15,343 bases of DNA from Ruminococcaceae bacterium UBA1404 (GCA_002305075.1 DBQC01000023.1:84985-100327), one strand, 5' to 3'; positions 7,250 to 15,006 are shown, counted from the first letter of the stretch. Notes: generated by a model not told the origin, from the sequence alone. Numbers and translations: made by a program.

Positions 7250-9640
7250 ATGATACGCGATAATGATCAACTCAATAAGGTGGAGTATGATGGGCTAGAC
7301 CCCGTAGCCGAGTTCGGTGACCTCACCGAGCGGCTGCAGGGTGCGCTCACCGCCACCCTGCCCGACAGCCTAAAGGCCGAGGCGCTGTTTATGCGCTTCG
7401 AGGGGCTGTTTGCCGAAGATACGGCACCCGAGGAAGGCGGGGCCGTGTTCGAGGAGGAGGATTTGTCCGACGAGACCGAGTCTCAGCAGACAGATGTGCT
7501 CCATTTAGAGCCCGGTGGGAAGGCCCGGAGCTCTCGGCGCTACCTGCCCCGCATTCTTGCGGCGGCGGCCTGCCTTACGGTGGGCTTTATAGGTCTGCGC
7601 CAAATGGGGAATAAGGACATGGTGCCCACCCCCATGGAAGGCGATCCCATGACATCAAGTGCGGGGCCGGCCGGTGAAGGCGAAGGCGCCGAGGGCTACA
7701 GCGCTTTGCGCAATGCCCTTTACAAAATCCAGAGCGACCAGGGCTACTACACCACCTATGAACGAAACGGCATGGCCGTCACCTCGGACGGGGTTGCCAC
7801 CTCCCAAGCCGCCCCCGCCCCTGAAGCCGCTCCCGAGGAGAACTCGATGGCCAGGGATATGGTCGGTGGGGAAGCCGGCCTCATGATGAAGGGCTTTGCC
7901 GGTTTAGGCGGCTCCAAAAATGTCTACGAAACCAATGTGCAGGAAAAGGGCATCGACGAGGCCGATGTCATTAAAACCGACGGCACCTATCTTTATATCT
8001 ACCGCTTTAACAGCCAAAGCGGCCACCACGAAATTCGCATTCTGCAAGCGAGCAACCTAAAGCATATGTCCACCATCGACCTGGGCTCGGCGTCTTACGA
8101 CGGCAGCCTCTACCTCGACGGCGACTACATGGTGCTGGTGCGCACCCGCAGCGGAGCCGATGACCTGTCCTATGGCGAGCAGGCACAGACCACCTCGGGA
8201 ACACTGGCCGGCGATGTCAGCTTTAAGCCTGAGGATGGCGGCGCCAACGGCACCACCGCCTCCGCCGATGCAGCCCAGGGCCGGATGGCTGTGGCGCCCA
8301 GCATCGTCGGTGTGATGCCCGGCTTTACCAGCCAGGCCACTGTAGTAGAAGTGGTGGTCTACAACATCAAGGATAAAAAGGCTCCCGAGGCTATTGCCAC
8401 CTACGAGCAGGACGGCAGTTATCTCACCTCACGCTATATGAACGGCGTGGTCTACGCCATCACCAACAAGGGCGTCTACGACCGGGTTATCAGCAGCAAG
8501 ATGCCCATGGGCCGCATGGTGCCCATGGTGGGCAGCGACCGCAGTCTGGACATTCTGCCCGCCGAGGATGTCATCATCTCCGACTATCTGGCCGAGCCCA
8601 ACTATGTCACGGTGACCGCCACCGACATCCGCACCGGTGAGCGGCAGGCCAAAGCCGTCCTCGGGGTGGCCAACACCCTCTATATGTCCGAAAAAGCTAT
8701 CTACCTCACGGCCACCACCTACAACTACGGCCGTGAGATGGAGAAGGACGAGAGCTATAACCACACCGGCATCGTCAAGCTCTCGGTAGATAAAACCAAC
8801 CTTACCCATGTGGGCGGCGCTCAGGTGGACGGCTATGTGGACGGTCAGTTTGCCTTTAGCGAACAAAACGGCTACCTGCGAGTGGCTACCACGGCCGACA
8901 CCCAGAGCGGCAGCCGCAACAATATGTATGTGTTAGACAGCAACCTGAGCCTTGTGGGCAGCCTGGAGAACCTGGCTCCCGGCGAGCGCATCTACTCGGT
9001 GCGCTATATGGGCGACATTGGCTATGTGGTTACCTTTAAGCAGGTGGACCCCCTGTTTGCCATCGACCTTAAAGATCCCAAGAACCCCAAGGTGCTCGGC
9101 GAGCTTAAAATACCCGGATTCTCGGAATATCTCCATCCCATCGACCAGAACACCTTGCTGGGCTTTGGCTACAACACCCAGCAGAACCAGTGGGGCGGCG
9201 TGATTACCGACGGGCTCAAGCTCTCGCTCTTTGATGTGTCCGACCCCAAAAACCCCGCCGAAACCCAGAGCTACGCCATAGGCAACAGCGGCAGCAGCTC
9301 GCCCGCCCTCGGCGACCACAAGGCCTTTATGTACTACCCGCAAAAGTCCATTGTGGGGCTGCCGGTGTCGGTCTACACCGCCTCGGCTACCGGCTACGGC
9401 GGCGAGAGTTTCTCCGGTCTGCTGCTCTTCGAGGTCAAACCCTCCGGCTTTAAGCTCTACGGCCAAATCCCCTCCCGCCAGCCCGACAACGCCGGCTTTG
9501 GCCGCTACGAAAGCAGCTTCGAAATCAAGCGGGGGGTCTATATCGGCGATGTGATCTACACCTTCTCGGACGGCTGCGTTATGAGCCACCGCCTGCGCAC
9601 GGGAATGCCCAAAATCGGCGAGTATCTGTTCGACGCCTAA
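7250..9640 (+). CDS. Membrane-anchored beta-propeller protein, possible sigma-factor regulator
   Basis: This 796-residue protein has three parts. An acidic cytoplasmic N-terminal region (about 1-95) contains ATLPDSLKAEALFMRFEGLF, similar to short motifs before the membrane anchor in clostridial anti-sigma-like proteins. A single membrane helix (about 98-116, RILAAAACLTVGFIGL) follows the basic KARSSRR, predicting N-in/C-out topology. After a low-complexity Ala/Pro/Glu linker comes a large extracellular region (about 222-796) that begins NVYETNVQEKGIDEADVIKT, the hallmark of the secreted C-terminal beta-propeller family (PF09826). GAGGGG lies about 8 bases before the ATG. Being next to an ECF sigma gene, it may hold that factor at the membrane and respond to an outside signal; that role is inference. 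The propeller's ligand is unknown. Confidence 0.85.
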   Translation: MIRDNDQLNKVEYDGLDPVAEFGDLTERLQGALTATLPDSLKAEALFMRFEGLFAEDTAPEEGGAVFEEEDLSDETESQQTDVLHLEPGGKARSSRRYLPRILAAAACLTVGFIGLRQMGNKDMVPTPMEGDPMTSSAGPAGEGEGAEGYSALRNALYKIQSDQGYYTTYERNGMAVTSDGVATSQAAPAPEAAPEENSMARDMVGGEAGLMMKGFAGLGGSKNVYETNVQEKGIDEADVIKTDGTYLYIYRFNSQSGHHEIRILQASNLKHMSTIDLGSASYDGSLYLDGDYMVLVRTRSGADDLSYGEQAQTTSGTLAGDVSFKPEDGGANGTTASADAAQGRMAVAPSIVGVMPGFTSQATVVEVVVYNIKDKKAPEAIATYEQDGSYLTSRYMNGVVYAITNKGVYDRVISSKMPMGRMVPMVGSDRSLDILPAEDVIISDYLAEPNYVTVTATDIRTGERQAKAVLGVANTLYMSEKAIYLTATTYNYGREMEKDESYNHTGIVKLSVDKTNLTHVGGAQVDGYVDGQFAFSEQNGYLRVATTADTQSGSRNNMYVLDSNLSLVGSLENLAPGERIYSVRYMGDIGYVVTFKQVDPLFAIDLKDPKNPKVLGELKIPGFSEYLHPIDQNTLLGFGYNTQQNQWGGVITDGLKLSLFDVSDPKNPAETQSYAIGNSGSSSPALGDHKAFMYYPQKSIVGLPVSVYTASATGYGGESFSGLLLFEVKPSGFKLYGQIPSRQPDNAGFGRYESSFEIKRGVYIGDVIYTFSDGCVMSHRLRTGMPKIGEYLFDA

Positions 9641-9700
9641 AAGTTCTTTAACCCGGCCTTGCAGCGGCTCAAATGGGGCAGGGCATCAGGATAAATTTTT

Positions 9701-9736
9701 AGCCGGAAGCGCTCAAGTTAGCGCTTCCGGCTTTTT
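9701..9736 (+). terminator. Strong intrinsic terminator after the sigma/beta-propeller operon
   Basis: A perfect 13-bp stem, AGCCGGAAGCGCT (9701-9713) and AGCGCTTCCGGCT (9720-9732), encloses the loop CAAGTT and is followed directly by TTTT. It lies 60 bases after the stop codon of the beta-propeller gene and orients on the plus strand. Confidence 0.95.
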
Positions 9737-9849
9737 GCCCCGCTCTTTGAGTGGGCCCATATCCAAATGCCGGTTTTAATCGAATTTGCAGACCTTCATT
9801 ATCAAAAAAACCGATGAAAAATAAAGGGGATTGCATATTTGAATGATAG

Positions 9850-9878
9850 TTGATGCAGGTGATGCTTTGCGATATGAT
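9850..9878 (+). promoter_or_regulatory. Sigma-A type promoter for the double-cubane/selenium-sulfur cluster
   Basis: A -35 TTGATG (9850-9855), a 17-base spacer and a -10 TATGAT (9873-9878) predict a start near 9885, about 230 bases before the first gene. The hexamer TGATGC occurs twice, 9 bases apart (9851-9856 and 9860-9865), in and just after the -35 box, and may bind a regulator. Confidence 0.7.
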
Positions 9879-9904
9879 AAAATGTGATTGTCAATAACTG
9901 ATAA

Positions 9905-10063
9905 TTAGTTCGGCAAAAGCTGTATTGCGGCGCCCAAGGGCAGCAACAACGCTCAGGCAAAATACACCGATTAAAACGGAACTTTGTAGAGTGCGATAGC
10001 ACGCCGAAGGGAGCGCCGTGGGTGCGCGGATAAATCTTTTGGGTTTTTGCCGGAGGCACAAGG
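9905..10063 (+). promoter_or_regulatory. Probable tandem glycine-class riboswitch (degenerate)
   Basis: The leader carries two successive blocks resembling the glycine aptamer core. Block 1 has an outer pairing TTAGTTCGG/CCGATTAA (9905-9913 with 9967-9974), a P2 hairpin GCTG-TATTG-CGGC, the core GCCCAAGGGCAGCAA and CTCAGGCAAAA (9952-9962), an exact match to the remembered 3' core. Block 2 begins ACTTTGTAGAG (consensus ACTCTGGAGAG), then the hairpin GTGC-GATA-GCAC, the core GCCGAAGGGAGC (10003-10014), a hairpin GCGC-CGTGGGT-GCGC and AGGCACAAGG. P1 of block 2, CTTTGT (9982-9987) with ACAAGG (10058-10063), uses the same bases as the terminator that follows, so ligand binding should favour readthrough (an ON switch). 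The 5' GGAGAG of block 1 is missing, so identity and ligand are tentative. Confidence 0.6.
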
Positions 10064-10090
10064 TATCTGGGATACTTTGTGCTCTTTTTA
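10056..10090 (+). terminator. Leader terminator (riboswitch expression platform)
   Basis: GCACAAGGTATC (10056-10067) pairs with GATACTTTGTGC (10071-10082) through 12 base pairs including one G-U, with a TGG loop, and is followed by TCTTTTTA. It ends only about 27 bases before the first gene of the cluster. The left arm shares ACAAGG with the P1 stem of the upstream aptamer, so the two folds exclude each other. Confidence 0.85.
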
Positions 10091-10116
10091 TTAGAACACA
10101 GAAAGGAAAACACACC

Positions 10117-11268
10117 ATGAGCAATTTTGACTTGCCAGCAGCATTTGAAGAGTATTCTGAAGCTAGACAAGCCGGCTTTTTAAAAGTGAAGGAGGCCAAA
10201 GAAGGCGGCCGACGGGTGGCAGGCACCTTTTGTGCATTCACACCGGTGGAAATCCTTGATGCGGCGGGTTTTTTGACGGTGAGCTTATGCGGCATGAGCG
10301 CCGAGACCATCCCGGCAGCCGAAACCGAACTGCCCCGCAATCTTTGTCCCCTTATCAAATCCAGCTATGGCTTTTACCTTACCGACAAGTGTCCCTATAC
10401 ATATTTTGCCGACCTGATTGTGGGCGAAACCACCTGCGACGGCAAGAAAAAGATGTACGAGATGCTGGGAAAAAGCAAGGAGCTTTATGTTCTGCACCTG
10501 CCCCAAGGTCCCGACCTACCTTATGCTCATGAGATGTGGACGGCAGAGCTGCGCCGTTTCATCGAGTATCTCGAAGATACCTATGATGTAGAAATCACCG
10601 AAGAAAAACTGCGAGCGGCTATTGAAAAGCGCAATGTTATGCGGTCGGCCCGTTGCCGGCTCATGGAGCTGCTGCGGGCCGATACCCCCCCGATCTCCGG
10701 CACCGAACTTTACACCTTTTTGGACGGCATTGGCTTTAACTTTGACTTAGACGATGCCATCGCAAAAATTAACAATCTCACAAGCAGCCTCAGTACGCAT
10801 AAAAGCGAGGGTGTCACCGTCGGAGGCAAGCGCATATTAATCACCGGATGTCCTATCGGCGGCGTATTCCGCAAGGTGGTGGGTGCCATCGAGCGAGCCG
10901 GCGCCAATGTGGTTTGCTTTGAAAATTGCAGCGGCATCAAACCGGCCCGCTGTATGCCCGATCAAGACGCCGCAGACCCGGTAGCCGCCATTGCCCATTC
11001 TTATCTCAACATCGGCTGCTCGGTGATGACCCCCAACCCTCGCCGCATGGAAACGCTACCTGCTCTGGTGAAAGAATTTCGGGCCGATGGGGTAGTGGAC
11101 ATAGGTCTGCAGGCATGTCATACTTATCTGGTAGAGGGTCACGCCATACGCCAGCTGTGCCGGGACAACAGCATTCCCTACATGGCCTTGGAAACCGACT
11201 ACTCCACAGCCGACGCAGGGCAGATTGATACCCGCATCGCGGCCTTTATTGAGACTTTGGGAGAATAA
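10117..11268 (+). CDS. 2-hydroxyacyl-CoA dehydratase-family double-cubane cluster protein (YjiM/HgdB-like)
   Basis: This 383-residue cytoplasmic iron-sulfur protein belongs to the HgdB/BcrC/YjiM family (PF06050). Members accept low-potential electrons from a partner ATPase; some dehydrate 2-hydroxyacyl-CoA, while the stand-alone type carries a double-cubane [8Fe-9S] cluster and reduces small molecules. Visible signs are RRVAGTFCAFTPVEILDAAG (32-51), the cysteine near LCPLIKSSYGF (77), the family hallmark GETTCDGKKKMYEML (103-117), TGCPIGG (243-249), VCFENCSG (267-273) and QACHTYLVEG (332-341). It is a single polypeptide with no second dehydratase subunit beside it, and its matching activator is two genes downstream, as for E. 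coli yjiM/yjiL. This favours the double-cubane type over a true dehydratase. The start has GAAAGGAAAA about 8 bases upstream. The substrate is unknown. Confidence 0.88.
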   Translation: MSNFDLPAAFEEYSEARQAGFLKVKEAKEGGRRVAGTFCAFTPVEILDAAGFLTVSLCGMSAETIPAAETELPRNLCPLIKSSYGFYLTDKCPYTYFADLIVGETTCDGKKKMYEMLGKSKELYVLHLPQGPDLPYAHEMWTAELRRFIEYLEDTYDVEITEEKLRAAIEKRNVMRSARCRLMELLRADTPPISGTELYTFLDGIGFNFDLDDAIAKINNLTSSLSTHKSEGVTVGGKRILITGCPIGGVFRKVVGAIERAGANVVCFENCSGIKPARCMPDQDAADPVAAIAHSYLNIGCSVMTPNPRRMETLPALVKEFRADGVVDIGLQACHTYLVEGHAIRQLCRDNSIPYMALETDYSTADAGQIDTRIAAFIETLGE

Positions 11269-11271
11269 AAA

Positions 11272-12180
11272 GTGAACAATCTTTTGAATATCAGCTTAAA
11301 GCAGCTGCAAATCTTTGTTACCATTGTGGAATGCGGCAATTTTACGCAGGCGGGGCGCAAGCTCTATCTGGCTCAGTCTACGGTCAGCAGCCATATCAGC
11401 GCCTTGGAGCAGGCGCTTCAGGTGTCACTCTTTCGCCGGGAATCCAAGCGGACCATCGAGCTGACCGCCGACGGCAAAAGGGTGTATAAATACGCCAAAG
11501 ATGTGGTTGCCAAGTGCGTTGCCCTCGAACACTCGGTCACCAGCGAGGTGAGGAGAAACCTGATTATAGGGGCTTCTTCTGCGCCGGCAAAGAGCATTTT
11601 GCCTCGGTATGTGATGGATTTTTCTACGGAGCACCCCGAGTGCAACTGTATTGTGCGCGCCGGCGATAGCGAGCATATCCAGCAGCTGGTGCTAAGCGGC
11701 GATATTCAAATAGGATTTGTGGGCAGCACCGATAACCGGCAGTCGCTGACCTATGAGCGAATTGCCGATGATCATCTGGTTATGATTACGCCCAACACGG
11801 CTCGATTTGCCAAAATGAAGGCCGATGGTTTGTTGGGGCGGGATCTTTTGGACGAGCCCATGGTTTTTCGCGATCAGGGCAGCGGCACCCAGAAGATGAT
11901 TGATAACTATCTTTCCAGCCGCGAGCTGGACGCTAAAGATATGCAGGTGCGCTACTATGTGTCCGACCCGGATATGCTTCAGGAGCTGGTGGTGTTGGGA
12001 GCTGGCGTATCCATTCAATCGGCCCGGACAGTCGAGGCCCATGTTCGGGACGGTAAACTGCTGACTTTTGAGTTGGAAGAGCAGCCCGTGCATCGCCCGA
12101 TCTATATGGTCTATCACAAAAAGAGCACCTTAAGCGAGCTGGCAATGGCATTTGCCGATATGGTAAGGAGGTCAGCTTAA
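11272..12180 (+). CDS. LysR-family transcriptional regulator, probably selenium-metabolism associated
   Basis: This 302-residue regulator has the LysR layout: an N-terminal winged helix-turn-helix (about 6-65, with GNFTQAGRKLYLAQSTVSSH) and a C-terminal effector-binding domain of two alpha/beta lobes (about 95-300). It starts at GTG, with GGGAGA about 8 bases upstream, only 3 bases after the double-cubane gene, and its stop overlaps the activator start by one base. LysR genes are more often divergent from their targets; here the gene is inside the operon, between a metalloprotein and its activator. A LysR subgroup linked to selenium metabolism is known beside YedF-type genes, which fits this setting, but the assignment to that subgroup is from context and memory. 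Confidence 0.9.
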   Translation: MNNLLNISLKQLQIFVTIVECGNFTQAGRKLYLAQSTVSSHISALEQALQVSLFRRESKRTIELTADGKRVYKYAKDVVAKCVALEHSVTSEVRRNLIIGASSAPAKSILPRYVMDFSTEHPECNCIVRAGDSEHIQQLVLSGDIQIGFVGSTDNRQSLTYERIADDHLVMITPNTARFAKMKADGLLGRDLLDEPMVFRDQGSGTQKMIDNYLSSRELDAKDMQVRYYVSDPDMLQELVVLGAGVSIQSARTVEAHVRDGKLLTFELEEQPVHRPIYMVYHKKSTLSELAMAFADMVRRSA

Positions 12181-12944
12181 TGAAGTACGCTGTGGGAATT
12201 GACATCGGCTCCACCTATGCTAAAGTGGTGGTAATCGATGAGGATAAGAACATCTGCTTTACCCTAGCACAGCCCACCGGTTGGAGCAGCGTGGATACGG
12301 CAGAGAATGTTCGGCTACAATTAGAAGAAGCGGGTTTTGGCCAGGATTATCCCTGCGTTGCCACCGGTTATGGTCGAATCTCGGTGCCCTATGCCAAAAA
12401 GACCATCACCGAGATCACCTGTCATGCCCGGGGCGCCTGCCAACTCTTTGGAGAAGAAAATCTAACCGTCATCGACATCGGCGGGCAGGACACCAAAATT
12501 ATCGCCGTTAAAGACGGCACGGTGCAGGACTTTTTGATGAACGACAAATGTTCGGCAGGCACCGGCCGATTTTTGGAGATTATGGCCAAAACCCTGGAGC
12601 TCAGCCTCGGCGAGCTTTGCGACCTGGCCCGGCAGGGCGGCGGCACAGCCATCAGCTCCATGTGCACCGTGTTTGCCGAATCGGAGGTCATTTCGCTCAT
12701 CGGCCGGGGCGAAGCGCGCGAGAACATTGCCTTTGCCGTGGTGGAGTCGGTGGTTCAAAAGGTGGCCTCGCAGGCCGGAAAGTTGCAGGATGTGGGCGGG
12801 CAGGTATGCCTGACCGGCGGCTTATGCGAATGCGGTTATGTGAGAGAGGCTTTGGAAAGGACGCTGGGCAAATCGGTGATTACCAGCCGGCATGGGCGGT
12901 TTGCAGGGGCCCTTGGCGCGGCGCTCAGTGCCCTCAAGCTGTAA
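12180..12944 (+). CDS. ATP-dependent activator (BadF/BcrA/HgdC/YjiL type)
   Basis: This 254-residue ASKHA-fold ATPase is the archerase that uses ATP hydrolysis to push one electron from a bridging [4Fe-4S] cluster into its partner iron-sulfur protein. It has the first phosphate loop GIDIGSTYAKVVV (6-18), TGYGRISVPYA, the second phosphate motif IDIGGQDTK (98-106), and the two cluster-ligand cysteines in NDKCSAGTGRFLE (Cys124) and SSMCTVFAESEVISL (Cys162); two such proteins dimerise around the cluster. LTGGLCECGYVREAL completes the nucleotide site. The gene follows LysR in a TAATG overlap, with AGGAGG about 6 bases before the ATG. Its partner is almost certainly the protein encoded at 10117-11268. 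Confidence 0.94.
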   Translation: MKYAVGIDIGSTYAKVVVIDEDKNICFTLAQPTGWSSVDTAENVRLQLEEAGFGQDYPCVATGYGRISVPYAKKTITEITCHARGACQLFGEENLTVIDIGGQDTKIIAVKDGTVQDFLMNDKCSAGTGRFLEIMAKTLELSLGELCDLARQGGGTAISSMCTVFAESEVISLIGRGEARENIAFAVVESVVQKVASQAGKLQDVGGQVCLTGGLCECGYVREALERTLGKSVITSRHGRFAGALGAALSALKL

Positions 12945-13004
12945 CAGCGCCCGGCACAGATACGCAGAAACAAAAAGGTAACCTAAGGGGAGGTAGTCTT
13001 TGTT

Positions 13005-13640
13005 ATGAGCAATATCACGGTTAATGCGGTGGGCGACCAGTGCCCGATGCCTGTGGTCAAGACCATAAAAACCATCGGAGCTATGACAGAGCCGGGCACC
13101 GTAGAGGTCCATGTGGACAATGAAATCGCTGTGCAGAACTTAGAGAAATACGCCCGGGGCAAGGGCCTGTCGGTCGCTTCCGAAAAGTTGGATCGGCAGC
13201 ACTATGTGGTCAAAATCACCGTAGCGGAGATCCTGGCCGAGGCAGAAGCCGTTGCCGCCCAGAGTCAGGTGGAGCCCGAACCCGACTGCATCCCCGATCA
13301 AAGGGGCAACACCGTGATTGTTATCGCCTCGGATTGCATGGGCAACGGCGACGATAAGCTGGGCGCTACACTGATGAAAGGGTTTATTTACGCCGTGTCC
13401 GAGCAGGACCAGCTGCCTTCCATTATGCTGTTTTACAACGGCGGAGCAAAACTCACGGCAGAGGGCTCGGCCTGCATAGAGGATCTCAAGAGCTTAGAAG
13501 CCCGGGGCGTGGAGATTCTAACCTGTGGTGCCTGTGCCAATTATTATGGGTTAGAGGGCAAACAGGCGGTGGGCACTGTGACCAATATGTATGATATCGT
13601 GGACAAAATGACCAAGGCAGAAAGGGTTGTTCGCCCATGA
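13005..13640 (+). CDS. yedF: YedF-like sulfurtransferase-type protein (TusA + DsrE-like domains)
   Basis: This 211-residue protein joins a TusA/SirA-like domain (about 3-75), with the active CPMPVVK motif at Cys13, to a C-terminal DsrE/F-like domain (about 100-210) bearing IVIASDCMGNGDDKLG (Cys111) and LTCGACANYYGLE (Cys174, Cys177). This two-domain form is the selenium-metabolism YedF family (TIGR03527). It may carry sulfane sulfur or selenium as a persulfide or perselenide; that role is proposed for the family, not shown here. AGGGGAGG lies 11 bases before the ATG. A 60-base gap separates it from the activator gene, and its last codons overlap the next gene by 4 bases (ATGA), coupling it to a desulfurase, the natural donor. 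Confidence 0.9.
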   Translation: MSNITVNAVGDQCPMPVVKTIKTIGAMTEPGTVEVHVDNEIAVQNLEKYARGKGLSVASEKLDRQHYVVKITVAEILAEAEAVAAQSQVEPEPDCIPDQRGNTVIVIASDCMGNGDDKLGATLMKGFIYAVSEQDQLPSIMLFYNGGAKLTAEGSACIEDLKSLEARGVEILTCGACANYYGLEGKQAVGTVTNMYDIVDKMTKAERVVRP

Positions 13641-14773
13641 TTTATCTGGACAATGCCGCCACCACGCTGAAAAAACCCGATTGTGTGGTGCAAGCGGTGA
13701 CCCATGCTCTGACCAGCATGGGTAACTCGGCCCGTGGTACCCATGATAGTGCGCTGCAGTCGGCCCGTTCGGTGTTCCAGGCCCGCAGCAGCATCGCTAA
13801 GCTGTTTAACGCCCCCGGTCCCGAACGGGTTGCGTTTACCAAAAACTCTACCGAGGCGCTCAATCTCGCCATTTGCGGGCTGTTTAACCAAGGCGATCAT
13901 GTGATTACCACCGATCTCGAGCACAACTCGGTGCTGCGGCCCCTATACCGTTTGGAAAGCGAGGGTATCATCACCTTATCGGTGGTGCCGGCAGATAAAA
14001 CCGGCCGTGTGGACTACGACGACTTTACCCGGCTGCTTTGCGGCCAAACCCGGGGAATCGTGTGCACCCACGCCTCCAACCTCACCGGAAACACACTGGA
14101 CCTTCACCGCATTGGCCAAATCGCCCGCGCACACAACCTGTTTTTGGTGGTGGACGCCAGCCAGAGTGCCGGTGTGCTGGATATTGATATGGAGCAGATG
14201 GGCATTTCGGTTTTGTGCTTTACGGGGCACAAGAGTTTAATGGGACCTCAGGGTACCGGCGGGCTATGTGTGGCCCGGGATGTGGATTTGCGGCCTCTGC
14301 AGGTTGGGGGGTCTGGTACCGAGTCCTTCAGCCCGACCCATCCCACCGAGATGCCGACTCGCCTGGAGGCCGGTACGCTCAATGGGCACGGAATTGCGGG
14401 CCTCGGAGCAGGCGTGGACTTTATCCTCGAAACCGGAGTAGAGCGCATTCGTCGGCACGAGATTGCGCTGGCCAAGCGGTTTTACGACGGGGTCACGAAC
14501 CTGCCCGGTATCACCGTCTACGGCGACTTTTCCTCCTGGGAGCGCACCGCCGTGGTGGCGCTGAACATCGGCGATTACGACTCCGGGGCAGTGAGCGACG
14601 CACTGTGGGAAGATTACGCCATTGCCACCCGGCCCGGAGCCCACTGCGCCCCGCGGCTGCATAACGCCCTGGGTACGGCCGAACAAGGAGCCGTGCGCTT
14701 TAGCTTTTGTTGGTTTAATACCGAAGAGGAAGTGGACACGGCTATTTCTGCCCTGAGGGAGCTGGCTCAATGA
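13637..14773 (+). CDS. Cysteine desulfurase-family PLP enzyme (EF2568-like)
   Basis: This 378-residue class V aminotransferase-fold enzyme probably removes sulfur from cysteine (or selenium from selenocysteine) to leave a persulfide on its active cysteine. Key residues are visible: YLDNAATT (3-10), the PLP-contacting Asp173 in VVDASQSAG, the Schiff-base Lys199 in FTGHKSLMGPQGTGG, and Cys337 in RPGAHCAPRLHNALGT, the short active-site loop typical of the EF2568-like group (TIGR01977) found with YedF and orphan SelD genes. It overlaps yedF by 4 bases and the downstream DUF3343 gene by 4 bases, a coupled trio. It lacks the long C-terminal extension of IscS, so a general housekeeping role is less likely. 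Confidence 0.92.
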   Translation: MIYLDNAATTLKKPDCVVQAVTHALTSMGNSARGTHDSALQSARSVFQARSSIAKLFNAPGPERVAFTKNSTEALNLAICGLFNQGDHVITTDLEHNSVLRPLYRLESEGIITLSVVPADKTGRVDYDDFTRLLCGQTRGIVCTHASNLTGNTLDLHRIGQIARAHNLFLVVDASQSAGVLDIDMEQMGISVLCFTGHKSLMGPQGTGGLCVARDVDLRPLQVGGSGTESFSPTHPTEMPTRLEAGTLNGHGIAGLGAGVDFILETGVERIRRHEIALAKRFYDGVTNLPGITVYGDFSSWERTAVVALNIGDYDSGAVSDALWEDYAIATRPGAHCAPRLHNALGTAEQGAVRFSFCWFNTEEEVDTAISALRELAQ

Positions 14774-15006
14774 AAGAAAAGAAAAGCAAACTGATTGTCA
14801 CCTTTCATACGGTTACGGCTGCCATGGCTATGGAGAGTGCATGTACCGCCGCAGGTATGCCCGGACGGCTTATCCCCCTACCCCGGGAGATTAGCGCCGG
14901 GTGCGGCATGGCTTGGAGCGCCCCGGTGGAAGCCAGAGCACAATTGGAAGCCTTTGTGAAAGACCGAGCCATCCCCGCCAAAGGGTGGTACGAGTTGCAG
15001 TTATAA
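14770..15006 (+). CDS. DUF3343 small putative sulfur/selenium carrier protein
   Basis: This 78-residue protein matches the DUF3343 pattern: an N-terminal strand LIVTFHTVTAAMAMESAC, a central GRLIPLPREISAGCGMAW (32-49) with the conserved Cys45 in the SAGCG turn, and a ferredoxin-like alpha/beta layout ending in a short basic helix. Proteins of this family are annotated as Se/S carrier-like because they occur beside YedF and desulfurases. The conserved cysteine could accept a persulfide from the enzyme encoded just upstream, with which it shares an ATGA overlap. It is the last gene of the cluster, before the hairpins at 15015-15087. Direct biochemical evidence for the family's role is, as far as I know, lacking. 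Confidence 0.85.
   Translation: MKEKKSKLIVTFHTVTAAMAMESACTAAGMPGRLIPLPREISAGCGMAWSAPVEARAQLEAFVKDRAIPAKGWYELQL

Larger units (their letters stand above)
9737..10116 (+). other. Gene-free interval: promoter and structured leader
   Basis: No convincing coding region is present in this stretch. It holds AT-rich sequence up to about 9849, a promoter at 9850-9878, and a roughly 230-base leader with a riboswitch-like fold and a terminator at 10056-10090. Open frames here, including the upstream extension of the following gene to 10018, run through the structured RNA and lack ribosome binding sites. Confidence 0.7.

Noticed and set aside
8933..9589. 218-codon minus-strand frame inside the beta-propeller gene
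   Set aside because: It is low in complexity (Gly/Val/Ala/His) and antisense to a recognisable propeller domain, with no ribosome binding site.
3151..9640. Selenocysteine (in-frame TGA) readthrough in any gene here
   Set aside because: All the recognised proteins reach family-typical lengths at their stops, and no frame continues a conserved domain past a TGA.
10018..10116. N-terminal extension of the double-cubane protein starting at 10018
   Set aside because: The extension runs through the terminator hairpin and riboswitch-like leader; the ATG at 10117 has a proper ribosome binding site and a normal family N-terminus.
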